A stretch of DNA of 7,439 nt from Euryarchaeota archaeon UBA501 (GTDB lineage: Archaea > Thermoplasmatota > Poseidoniia > Poseidoniales > Thalassarchaeaceae): the NCBI GenBank assembly GCA_002505685.1, contig DAVT01000118.1, positions 1-7,439 of the forward strand. Direction: 5' to 3'. Both the position numbers and the translations under genes were made by a program. The notes under the pieces are model-generated. The model had not been told where the DNA came from and made no database searches. It saw only the letters and a program-made list of their open reading frames with translations. This document shows positions 1 to 6,325 of the stretch, piece after piece. Positions within the stretch are counted from its first letter, which is position 1. Each line of letters starts with the position of its first letter.

Positions 1-2262
1 GCCAGTGATCCAAACAGCAGACCACTCGATTCTGACAATGATGGTATTTGTGACGGTATGGATGACGATGATGGTTCGATGATTCTGATGGTCTATCCGT
101 CTGCGGTCCTTGAGCTATCGTTGAATGTCACGATGCCCAACTTCATACCTTACACAGCAGGTGGAGACATCGACACATGGGAAATCAGTCCAGCATTGCC
201 TTTGGGCTTGAACTTCGATGGTGTCAGCCCTGCGCGTTCAACCTCCCATACCGGTGTGATATCAGGAATGCCAACCGAACTCATGGATCCGACACTGTAC
301 ACGGTTTGGGCCAACAATTCAGAGCACAGTTCGGTGTATACAATCATGGTGTCAGTACTCACTGACAACGATTTGGATGGATTGCCTGACGTCTATGATG
401 ACGATGATGACAACGACGGATGGTCTGATGAAATGGAGGACCTATGTTCCAATGATGCCATGGATGGTTCTAATGCACCACAGGATTCTGATGGAGATGA
501 AATCTGTAACGCAGTGGATGATGATGATGATGACGATGGATTCACAGATGATGATGAAATCATTTGTATCTCTGACCCAGAAGATCCGAATGATGTACCC
601 TCGGACCTGGATGGAAACGGAGTTTGTGACGCCTTAGAATCTGACACCGATGGAGATGGTTGGACTGATGGTCTTGAGAATGCCTGTGGAACGGACCCAA
701 TGGACCCAGCAAGTGTTCCGGTCGATGCAGATGAAGATGCCTCATGTGATGTTTTGGATGATGATGATGACAACGATGGTTCACCAGATGTAGAAGATGC
801 ATACCCACTTGATTCAGGTGCACATACAGATACAGATGGCGATGGGGACCCAGACACCATCCTGTATTCCCCATACTTTGGAAACCTTACCGAGGATATG
901 GATGACGATGGAGACGGCTGGAATGATACCGTTGAGATTGATTGTGGAACAGAACCTCTCAATGCTTCTAGCGTCCCTGTAGATTCCGATGAAAACGGAA
1001 TTTGTGATGTCAATGACGATGAGCCTGAAATTGAAAGTGAGCCTGACGAAGAGCCGCCCGAGGAAACGGATTCTGGCTTGAGCCAATATCTCAGTTGGAC
1101 CGCATGTTGCATCCTACTGCTCCTCCTTCTGTTGCTTCTCCTCGTATTGCTACGTGGAAGTGATAAATCGGTCATGACACTGATTCGAAAGTACCGTGAT
1201 GCTGAGCCGGAGAATACGACCTCCAAGCCGGTATTCGTGTTCGGTGTTGGAACTCGAGATGATCCGTTCATGCTGGATCCTGTTGAGGGATTATCCTGTG
1301 GTTCTTCCGTGGAGAGCAAGGAACTGATCACCATCGACAATCTCGATTCAGGTAGCATCATCCGATTCAATGACATGAACAATCGCGATAATGAAGGCCG
1401 ATTCAGAATGGATTCAATCGAGGTTCACGATGATGATGGAGAAGGAAACGGCTCCATTCGCTTCCGATTGAAGTTCGATGACAGCCTTGGATATGGTTCT
1501 GAAGGGGGCTCCGATTACGAGGGCCTGATCAAGTGCGGTGTATCCTCGGTTTACTTCCAATGGAATGTCCAAACCAAGGAATCTGCAAAGGATCGAAAGG
1601 CACGCGAAAAGGCAGAAGCAGAGGCACGTAAGGCCGAGGAAAATCGGATTCGGGAAGAGGCCAAGGCCGAGGCACTCGCTCAAGCAGCCCAAGAGGCTGA
1701 GAAAGAGAAGAAGATGCGAGCCGAAGTGGAAGAAAGAGTTCGCGCTGAGGCTGAGGCCAAAGCCCGAATTGAAGCGGAAGCCAAAGCCAAGGCCGAGGCT
1801 GAGATGAAGGCCAAGCAGGATGTAGCCAAGGAGCGAGAAGCTGCCGAGCGTCAAGCCAACAAAGAAGCCGCAGCCCTTGCTCAAAGAGAAGCGGAGCACC
1901 GCCTTGCTGAGATGGAAGAAAAGATGGCTGCAAAGATGGCAGAAATGGAGCAAAAGATGGAAGGTCTTTCCAAGAAGGAAGCCGAGTTGGCCAGAGTCGC
2001 AGCAAAGGCGGAATTCATCGATTTCAAGACCCTTGGTGTGGCCAAGGCATCAGACAAAGATGACTTGAAGCAGATCAAGGGAATCGGTCCATTCATCGAA
2101 GAGAAACTCAACGCTTTGGGAATTTACACATTCCTTCAGATTTCCAGAATGACGCCCGAAATTGAAGAACAAGTGAACGTTGCAATCGAGTTCTTCCGTG
2201 GCCGCGTCCGCAGAGACAAGTGGGCTCAACAGGCGAAGAAACTTCACGAAAACAAGGACTGA
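1..2262 (+). CDS. Membrane-anchored surface protein: Ig-like domain, TSP3-like repeats, coiled coil, C-terminal HhH domain (5' partial)
   Basis: The reading frame is open to the window edge, so the gene starts upstream and the ATG at 58 is internal; 753 codons are visible (residue 1 = bases 1-3). In order: end of an Asp-rich repeat (1-25); a putative Ig-like domain of the He_PIG type (about 39-119, with SPALPLGLNFDG and GVISGMPTE); Asp-rich thrombospondin type 3-like repeats (about 122-339), whose DxDxDG loops normally bind calcium; an acidic linker; one oligo-leucine membrane helix (363-385) followed by basic residues, which puts the C-terminus in the cytoplasm; a beta-rich domain I do not recognise (about 410-524); an Ala/Glu/Lys coiled coil (about 526-671); and a helix-hairpin-helix domain (687-750, core IKGIGPFIEEKLNALGI). 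The fold assignments come from motif reading. Role unknown: surface adhesin, envelope anchor or sensor are all possible. It is followed five bases later by an MscS channel gene, probably one operon. The gene is real; its function is not established. Confidence 0.9.
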   Translation, partial: ASDPNSRPLDSDNDGICDGMDDDDGSMILMVYPSAVLELSLNVTMPNFIPYTAGGDIDTWEISPALPLGLNFDGVSPARSTSHTGVISGMPTELMDPTLYTVWANNSEHSSVYTIMVSVLTDNDLDGLPDVYDDDDDNDGWSDEMEDLCSNDAMDGSNAPQDSDGDEICNAVDDDDDDDGFTDDDEIICISDPEDPNDVPSDLDGNGVCDALESDTDGDGWTDGLENACGTDPMDPASVPVDADEDASCDVLDDDDDNDGSPDVEDAYPLDSGAHTDTDGDGDPDTILYSPYFGNLTEDMDDDGDGWNDTVEIDCGTEPLNASSVPVDSDENGICDVNDDEPEIESEPDEEPPEETDSGLSQYLSWTACCILLLLLLLLLLVLLRGSDKSVMTLIRKYRDAEPENTTSKPVFVFGVGTRDDPFMLDPVEGLSCGSSVESKELITIDNLDSGSIIRFNDMNNRDNEGRFRMDSIEVHDDDGEGNGSIRFRLKFDDSLGYGSEGGSDYEGLIKCGVSSVYFQWNVQTKESAKDRKAREKAEAEARKAEENRIREEAKAEALAQAAQEAEKEKKMRAEVEERVRAEAEAKARIEAEAKAKAEAEMKAKQDVAKEREAAERQANKEAAALAQREAEHRLAEMEEKMAAKMAEMEQKMEGLSKKEAELARVAAKAEFIDFKTLGVAKASDKDDLKQIKGIGPFIEEKLNALGIYTFLQISRMTPEIEEQVNVAIEFFRGRVRRDKWAQQAKKLHENKD
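364..1017 (+). repeat. Tandem Asp-rich TSP3-like repeats with 20-residue cysteine spacing
   Basis: This is the protein-level repeat array inside the surface protein. The unit is about 40 residues: a cysteine, a segment like GTDPMDPASVPVDADED, a second cysteine, then a DDDDDNDGWxDxxE-type loop. Cysteine codons lie at 445, 505, 565, 625, 685 and 745, exactly 60 bases apart; after a longer insert (748-942) another pair lies at 943 and 1003, again 60 apart. A further copy is cut at the left edge (cysteine codon at 49). The Asp tracts are largely GAT codons, giving short GAT microsatellites, for example five in a row at 517-531 and four at 757-768. Calcium binding is inferred from the DxDxDG pattern. 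Confidence 0.85.
1087..1155 (+). other. Encoded oligo-leucine transmembrane segment
   Basis: It encodes residues 363-385 of the surface protein: a Cys-Cys pair, then a run of leucines with one isoleucine and one valine, ending in Arg-Gly. It is the only convincing membrane helix in the visible part. The preceding segment is very acidic (outside) and the following segment (SDKSVMTLIRKYR) is basic (inside), giving an N-out, C-in orientation by the positive-inside rule. A signal peptide would be needed upstream and is not visible. Confidence 0.85.
2059..2250 (+). other. Encoded C-terminal helix-hairpin-helix domain
   Basis: Residues 687-750 of the surface protein contain the hairpin signature KGIGPFIEEKL, then LGIYTFLQI, and end with FFRGRVRRDKWAQQAKKL. 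From memory of the families, the whole pattern, including the FxGRxxRDxWxxQAxxL tail, resembles the small HhH domain found as a C-terminal add-on to some bacterial NuoE and ribosomal protein L21 proteins. HhH motifs often contact the nucleic acid backbone, but this subgroup has no settled function that I know of, so DNA binding should not be assumed. It lies on the cytoplasmic side after the coiled coil. Confidence 0.75.
2254..2258 (+). promoter_or_regulatory. Probable ribosome binding site of the MscS gene
   Basis: AAGGA lies within the last codons of the upstream gene, nine bases before the ATG at 2268. It supports that ATG over the GTG at 2220 and suggests translation coupled to the surface-protein gene. 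Confidence 0.45.
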
Positions 2263-2267
2263 TTTAC

Positions 2268-3581
2268 ATGGCTGAGATTACAGAATCAATTGAGATGGGC
2301 ATGGAGACTCTAAACGGATTAGATTGGTATTTCCAGGTGCTCATATGCATCGGCGTCAGTGCAGTTGCAATCTATTGTTTGAGACGCTTTGTGCTTCGAC
2401 AGATAGCGGAACTGGTCAATGATACCGAGGTTGGCTGGGACAATGATTTGTACATCGCATTGGAATCCAAAATCAACATTTTCTTCGTTGTTATCTGTGT
2501 GAATCTGTCTCTGCTTTGGGTGAATCCTGATTTGTTGGGTTCGATTTTCCCATTCATGAATTCACTTTACATCTTGTTGCTGACGATGATGTTGACGACC
2601 ACAGTCAAGATCGCGACACCTCCACTGATGGCTTTCATGAATAGCAACAAGAAGAGTGGTGTTTCGGTTACGGGTGGAAATCACTTCATCAGCATCATCG
2701 TTCGGATTGTGATTTGGCTCATTGGTATCAATGCCATCCTTGGTGAACTGGATGTCGAAATTACCGGTATCTTGGCATCATTCGCCCTGTTTTCTCTAAT
2801 CATTGGTTTGTCACTACAACACACGATTGGAAACATCCTGAACTCTTTCATGCTGGCCATGGACAGTCCTTTCGATGTCGGGGACAGAATTGAAGTGGAA
2901 GGCATTGAAGGACGCGTGGTTTCAACTGGAATCTTGTCGACCAAACTGTTGACACATGCAGAAGAGTTGGTGATTATTCCAAACAACACATTGGTTTCAG
3001 CAAAGATTCGAAACATGGCACGAGGTGGAGGCGATGGCCAACCACGCAGAATCAATCTCTTGATTGATGTCAGTGCCGCATACGGGGAAGAGCCACCACA
3101 TGTGAAACAGGTCCTAATTGACATTGCCAAGGATTGTCCTTACACCGTCGATGAACCAGCTCCAAGAGTCCTATTCGTTGAACTGGGAGAGTACTCTATC
3201 GATTTCAGAATCTATGCATGGATTGACAATTATTCTGATCAATGGCCTGCTAGAGATTGGATATTGCAACGCGTATTCGAGCGATTCTCCCAGGAAGGAA
3301 TCGACATTCCATTCCCAACCTCGATCGAACTTCCTGAATCGCCAAAGAGTGGCACAGAGGCTGCAAAGAAGCGCAAGCGAGCACGCCAGAAGGCAGCACG
3401 AATTCAGATGTCTAAGGATGAGAAGTTCTACCGTGAGGAGCGTGACTCTCTGAAATCCCTCCTAGAGGATTTGGAAGAGCAAATGAAGGACGCCACGCTC
3501 GGTTCCAGACAGAAGGATCAGATCCGGAAGGAGATTGCATCTCTGAGCGCGACCCTGCAACGATTCGAATCTGAAGATTGA
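2268..3581 (+). CDS. MscS-family mechanosensitive ion channel
   Basis: Small-conductance mechanosensitive-type channel, expected to form a heptamer in the cytoplasmic membrane and open under membrane tension. The ATG at 2268 is chosen: it lies five bases after the previous stop with AAGGA at 2254-2258 as a plausible ribosome binding site. An upstream in-frame GTG at 2220 would overlap the previous gene and is less likely. The product is 437 residues, longer than the 286 of E. coli MscS. Likely helices: 21-43, 66-86, 92-113, 139-158, then the pore helix (about 164-198), which contains the glycine/alanine-rich SLIIGLSLQHTIGN segment. The beta domain follows at 199-255 (PFDVGDRIEVEG, VIIPNNTLVSAKIRN) and an alpha/beta domain at 262-350. 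Residues 360-437 form a charged tail: a Lys/Arg-rich stretch, then a predicted coiled coil (about 385-435) not present in E. coli MscS. Family very secure; substrate selectivity and gating unknown. Confidence 0.95.
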   Translation: MAEITESIEMGMETLNGLDWYFQVLICIGVSAVAIYCLRRFVLRQIAELVNDTEVGWDNDLYIALESKINIFFVVICVNLSLLWVNPDLLGSIFPFMNSLYILLLTMMLTTTVKIATPPLMAFMNSNKKSGVSVTGGNHFISIIVRIVIWLIGINAILGELDVEITGILASFALFSLIIGLSLQHTIGNILNSFMLAMDSPFDVGDRIEVEGIEGRVVSTGILSTKLLTHAEELVIIPNNTLVSAKIRNMARGGGDGQPRRINLLIDVSAAYGEEPPHVKQVLIDIAKDCPYTVDEPAPRVLFVELGEYSIDFRIYAWIDNYSDQWPARDWILQRVFERFSQEGIDIPFPTSIELPESPKSGTEAAKKRKRARQKAARIQMSKDEKFYREERDSLKSLLEDLEEQMKDATLGSRQKDQIRKEIASLSATLQRFESED

Positions 3582-4736
3582 TTACAACAGACTTCCAATG
3601 ATTGCACTGCCTGCAATCCAAGCGCCTGCTGTGGAGCCTAAATTGGCGAATGCAGTCACAAGTAAGACTCTACCGACTTTGTTTTTCCAGAACAAAGATA
3701 GTTGGTCCAAGCGAAGGAAATTTTGCAAGTCCTTTGTTGATGGTGCTGCCACTTTTAGTTGTACCAATCCCGCAAACCAACCCGCAGCAAGCATCGGATT
3801 CAGTGACGTGATGGGGCTGGCTACGGCAGCCGTGAGAACTGAGAGAGGATGACCTCTAGCAATGAATGCACCAAGTGCTGCAAGTGCAGCATTGAGTGCC
3901 AACCAAGTTGCGGCAGCATCCTTGAGTGCGGCGGTATCGCCTTGAGACGCCATCCATGCGAACAACCCTAGCATTAGAACTGGCAAACCCCACTTGACGA
4001 CCTTCCAAGCAGGATTTGGGGGTTCGATGTAATTGAGTGCCCGCATTCTTTCTTTGTCTGTTTCCCGATTTTCCTTGAGATGTTTTGCCACACCCTCTAG
4101 ATGCCCTGCGCCAATGACGGCGAGGATTTTTCCCTTGGGTCTGAGGCGCTGAATACTGGCAGCGAGATATTCGTCTCTTTCATCGATTAGAACCTCGCCT
4201 GCTGCAGGAGCCACGTCTCGTAACTCATCCATCAATTGGGTAATGAGGTCAGTATTCTCAAGCAATTCATCGACGCTGACATCATCCTGTTCTTCCTCTT
4301 CATCAAAGAGTACTGCCATCAGAATCTTCCGTTTTTCTCGAAAGCGCATTTTCCTCCAAGCCCGCCGTAATGTCGTCTGAATCTCGCGATCTACCAAGGC
4401 GACTTCTTTGTCTGCCTCAGCCGCTGCTTGGATGGCTGCTAGCAGGTCCGTACCGGGCATCTCGCCTTCCGCCATACCCATTTTCCGCTGCTCTATTGCG
4501 AGCAGTGATTGGAAAAGTACCAGTGGCGCTTTCCCTTCTCTAAGCACCTTACCTAGAGTTTCATTGTCGAACTTGTCAGGTTGTGTCAATGCATCTAGTC
4601 GGCCTTTACACAATTCAACGGCCACAATGTCTGGATCAAACTCTGCAACAGCAGCGCGTGCAGCTTCTGCACTGGTTTTGGATATGTGAGCCGTTCCAAG
4701 CAAACGGAGATTTTCATCAATATCTACGACGCTCAC
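3582..4736 (-). CDS. traB: TraB/PrgY-family membrane protein
   Basis: 384-residue member of the TraB/PrgY family, related to the EreA/ChaN-like/Tiki fold. The founding enterococcal proteins shut down peptide pheromone activity; a protease-like role has been proposed, and the function in archaea is unknown. Visible motifs: LLGTAHISK (12-20), VELCKGR (40-46), LVDREIQTTLRRAW (114-127), DERDEYLA (185-192) and VIGAGHLEGV (207-216). These are the conserved histidine- and glutamate-bearing blocks of the family. The C-terminal part holds about four membrane helices (246-264, 276-294, 299-325, 354-380), including the segment ASPITSLNP (306-314). An acidic insert (DEEEEQDD) lies at 145-152. The start is a GTG overlapping the TGA of the upstream folP as GTGA, with GGGGGT (4743-4748, minus strand) six bases before it. 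Translation therefore probably depends on folP. The stop codon directly abuts the stop of the convergent channel gene. Confidence 0.92.
   Translation of the reverse strand: MSVVDIDENLRLLGTAHISKTSAEAARAAVAEFDPDIVAVELCKGRLDALTQPDKFDNETLGKVLREGKAPLVLFQSLLAIEQRKMGMAEGEMPGTDLLAAIQAAAEADKEVALVDREIQTTLRRAWRKMRFREKRKILMAVLFDEEEEQDDVSVDELLENTDLITQLMDELRDVAPAAGEVLIDERDEYLAASIQRLRPKGKILAVIGAGHLEGVAKHLKENRETDKERMRALNYIEPPNPAWKVVKWGLPVLMLGLFAWMASQGDTAALKDAAATWLALNAALAALGAFIARGHPLSVLTAAVASPITSLNPMLAAGWFAGLVQLKVAAPSTKDLQNFLRLDQLSLFWKNKVGRVLLVTAFANLGSTAGAWIAGSAIIGSLL
3678..3686 (+). terminator. Possible T-rich termination signal for the channel gene
   Basis: TTTGTTTTT is the most T-rich run on the plus strand downstream of the channel gene, about 100 bases past its stop and inside traB on the opposite strand. 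Archaeal RNA polymerase often stops at T-tracts. No closer candidate exists because the two convergent stop codons touch. Tentative. Confidence 0.2.
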
Positions 4737-5566
4737 AAATCTACCCCCGGCCTCAATGTTGCCAAGGTGGTGAGCAAATCAGAATGCGCCTGCACATCAT
4801 GAACTCGGAGAATGTCGATACCTTCGAACATCGCATGTGCTGCAACGCCCAGTGTTCCAGCAAGGCGTTCTGAAGTCTCAGTTCGCCCTAGAAGTTGGCC
4901 GAACATTGACTTTCGACTCACGCCCCACAATATGCTATAGTTTGAACCCCTGCGAGAATGTAAAAGTTCTAGATTATGTGTCAATGATTTGCCAAAACCA
5001 ATCCCTGGGTCCAAGCAAATTAGACCTGAATCATGACCTCCCACAATCAGCGCTTCAGCAGTTTCATTGAGAGTGGCATAGACTTCATTGTACACATCTT
5101 CGTATTGTGGGTTCTGTTGCATGCCCCCCGGTTCACCTTGCATGTGCATGATGCAAACCGCACAACCTTGCTCAAGAACAAGGTCTGCCATTTCTGGGTC
5201 ACGCAAGCCACTGACATCGTTGATCATGTTCGCTCCGGCCTTGAGCGCTGCTCGAGCGACCTCAACTCGACGTGTATCAACCGAAATGAGTCCACTTGGA
5301 TTGGCCTTTCGAATGGCCTCAATCACAGGAACAACACGCCCCATCTCCTCATCTGGTGCCACTGGCTCCGCGCCGGGGCGAGTCGATTCACCTCCAACAT
5401 CGACCCAATCAGCACCACTCGACCACATTTCCATGGCCCTATCGACTGCAGTTCGCAAATCTACTCGGGAATCTGCATGAAAGGAATCAGGGGTGACGTT
5501 TAGGATGCCCATCAAGCGACAACGCCCATCAGGGCGGCGGCGGAGAAAGGGTCGCAAGTCGCCCAT
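4733..5566 (-). CDS. folP: Dihydropteroate synthase
   Basis: Cytoplasmic enzyme of folate synthesis that condenses 6-hydroxymethyl-dihydropterin pyrophosphate with p-aminobenzoate to dihydropteroate. All signature blocks of the classical TIM-barrel enzyme are present: MGILNVTPDSF (19-29), DVGGESTRPGAEPV (56-69), SVDT (95-98), MINDVSG (114-120), MHMQG (140-144), LDPGIGFGK (185-193), SRKS (217-220) and RVHDV (254-258). The frame is open upstream to 5932, but the ATG at 5566 is chosen: it has GGAGGT five bases before it, gives the usual length (277 residues), and the upstream extension lacks family motifs and lies antisense to the divergent gene. The protein looks like the bacterial-type FolP, not a methanopterin-specific enzyme. 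It is first in a two-gene unit with traB, which overlaps its stop by four bases. No other folate gene is visible. Confidence 0.95.
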   Translation of the reverse strand: MGDLRPFLRRRPDGRCRLMGILNVTPDSFHADSRVDLRTAVDRAMEMWSSGADWVDVGGESTRPGAEPVAPDEEMGRVVPVIEAIRKANPSGLISVDTRRVEVARAALKAGANMINDVSGLRDPEMADLVLEQGCAVCIMHMQGEPGGMQQNPQYEDVYNEVYATLNETAEALIVGGHDSGLICLDPGIGFGKSLTHNLELLHSRRGSNYSILWGVSRKSMFGQLLGRTETSERLAGTLGVAAHAMFEGIDILRVHDVQAHSDLLTTLATLRPGVDL

Positions 5567-5570
5567 GTAG

Positions 5571-5576
5571 ACCTCC
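5571..5576 (-). promoter_or_regulatory. Strong Shine-Dalgarno site of folP
   Basis: The minus strand reads GGAGGT followed by CTAC and the ATG at 5566. This near-perfect match to the 16S rRNA 3' end fixes the start of folP and rules in a transcript with at least a short leader. Confidence 0.7.
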
Positions 5577-5589
5577 GTTGGAACGGCAT

Positions 5590-5600
5590 GGTTTATGATG
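5590..5600. promoter_or_regulatory. Possible shared TATA-like element between divergent genes
   Basis: The only AT-rich block in the gap between folP and the divergent membrane-protein gene reads GGTTTATGATG on the plus strand. On the minus strand it sits about 25-30 bases before the folP start region; on the plus strand it is about 50 bases before the ATG at 5650. Either or both directions could use it as an archaeal TATA element. Fit to consensus is weak and the folP Shine-Dalgarno would lie at the very 5' end of the transcript, so this is tentative. Confidence 0.25.
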
Positions 5601-5631
5601 TGTGGAGAGGGCGTTGGCCCTCGTGGCGTCC

Positions 5632-5640
5632 GAGGGTGAT
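5632..5640 (+). promoter_or_regulatory. Probable ribosome binding site of the membrane-protein gene
   Basis: GAGGGTGAT resembles the Shine-Dalgarno consensus GGAGGTGAT with one extra G and ends nine bases before the ATG at 5650. It decides in favour of that ATG against the GTG at 5602. Confidence 0.4.
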
Positions 5641-5649
5641 TCTGAAAGC

Positions 5650-6321
5650 ATGGCACTTGTGCCACTTGATGAGGATGGTCAGACATCCGCATCCGATGAA
5701 CCCAGTATTCCGAGTCGAGAAGCATTGGAGCTTGCTGACTCCATTCTTGAAGAGAGATTCGACACCAGTGATTTCGACCGACCCGACGCCATTCTCCACG
5801 TTCGCAGAGAAGTTGGAAAGATGGTTTTCGAAAAGGCGGTTGCCTCCGGGATTCTTCTGATGCTCGTCGCCTTGTGCTGGTGGCTGACAATCTCAGTATT
5901 CGGTACTCAATTGGGTTCTGAAGACGCGACACTGTCTCTGATTTTCAGCATGAATTACAAGTGGGTCGCGGCAGTCGTCCCGGTCCTTGTTTTCGGGGCA
6001 ACCGCATTGATGAAACTCTCACGTGAGCGCCGACAACCTTGGCCAGGATTCGCCGCCGGTGCAATGCTGATTTTGGCTTTGTTCATGGCAATCGAGCCAA
6101 TCGGTCACTTGGCATTTGGTGGTGCGCCTGCAATCATGCTGATTCATTCAGCGAGATTGGTTGTTCTTGGCGTCATGGTATACTACAGTGCAGCGATGTT
6201 CATCGATTCACTATTGCTACGTTGGGTACACGATCTTCTGGAAATTGGAATGATTGACGTCTCACTACTTGGCGAGTCCGGTTCAGAGGGACAGGCTGAA
6301 GAAGACCAGCCCGTGGCTTAA
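5650..6321 (+). CDS. Four-helix integral membrane protein of unknown function
   Basis: I do not recognise the family. With the ATG at 5650 the product has 223 residues: a polar, acidic N-terminal region (1-55), four hydrophobic helices (about 63-84, 103-122, 131-150, 159-178), and a C-terminal segment rich in acidic residues (about 198-223, ending EEDQPVA). Charged loops such as KLSRERRQP (122-130) lie between helices 2 and 3. The ATG is preferred because GAGGGTGAT (5632-5640) lies nine bases upstream, close to a Shine-Dalgarno consensus. An in-frame GTG at 5602 would add 16 residues but has no such site. It is divergent from folP and separated from trm56 by four bases, so it is probably co-transcribed with trm56; no functional link is evident. 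There are no catalytic motifs I can identify. Confidence 0.82.
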   Translation: MALVPLDEDGQTSASDEPSIPSREALELADSILEERFDTSDFDRPDAILHVRREVGKMVFEKAVASGILLMLVALCWWLTISVFGTQLGSEDATLSLIFSMNYKWVAAVVPVLVFGATALMKLSRERRQPWPGFAAGAMLILALFMAIEPIGHLAFGGAPAIMLIHSARLVVLGVMVYYSAAMFIDSLLLRWVHDLLEIGMIDVSLLGESGSEGQAEEDQPVA

Positions 6322-6325
6322 TCTC

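Noticed and set aside
393..1382. Long antisense open frame (329 codons) opposite the surface protein
   Set aside because: It is a by-product of the GAT-rich repeats, which read as Ser-rich codons on the other strand. The translation is low-complexity serine with no domain, and the plus-strand frame has clear domain logic.
1414..2005. Leu/Phe-rich antisense frames opposite the coiled coil
   Set aside because: They are the complement of GAG/AAG/GCC-rich coiled-coil codons, which read as Leu, Phe and Gly; they do not look like real membrane proteins.
5567..5932. Upstream extension of the folP frame
   Set aside because: The extra 122 codons carry no dihydropteroate synthase motif, lie antisense to the divergent membrane-protein gene, and a strong Shine-Dalgarno site marks the ATG at 5566.
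6254..6325. Longer trm56 start overlapping the upstream gene
   Set aside because: The added residues are the shifted frame of the membrane-protein gene's end, and the family normally begins at the RxITVxRLGHR segment reached from the GTG at 6326.
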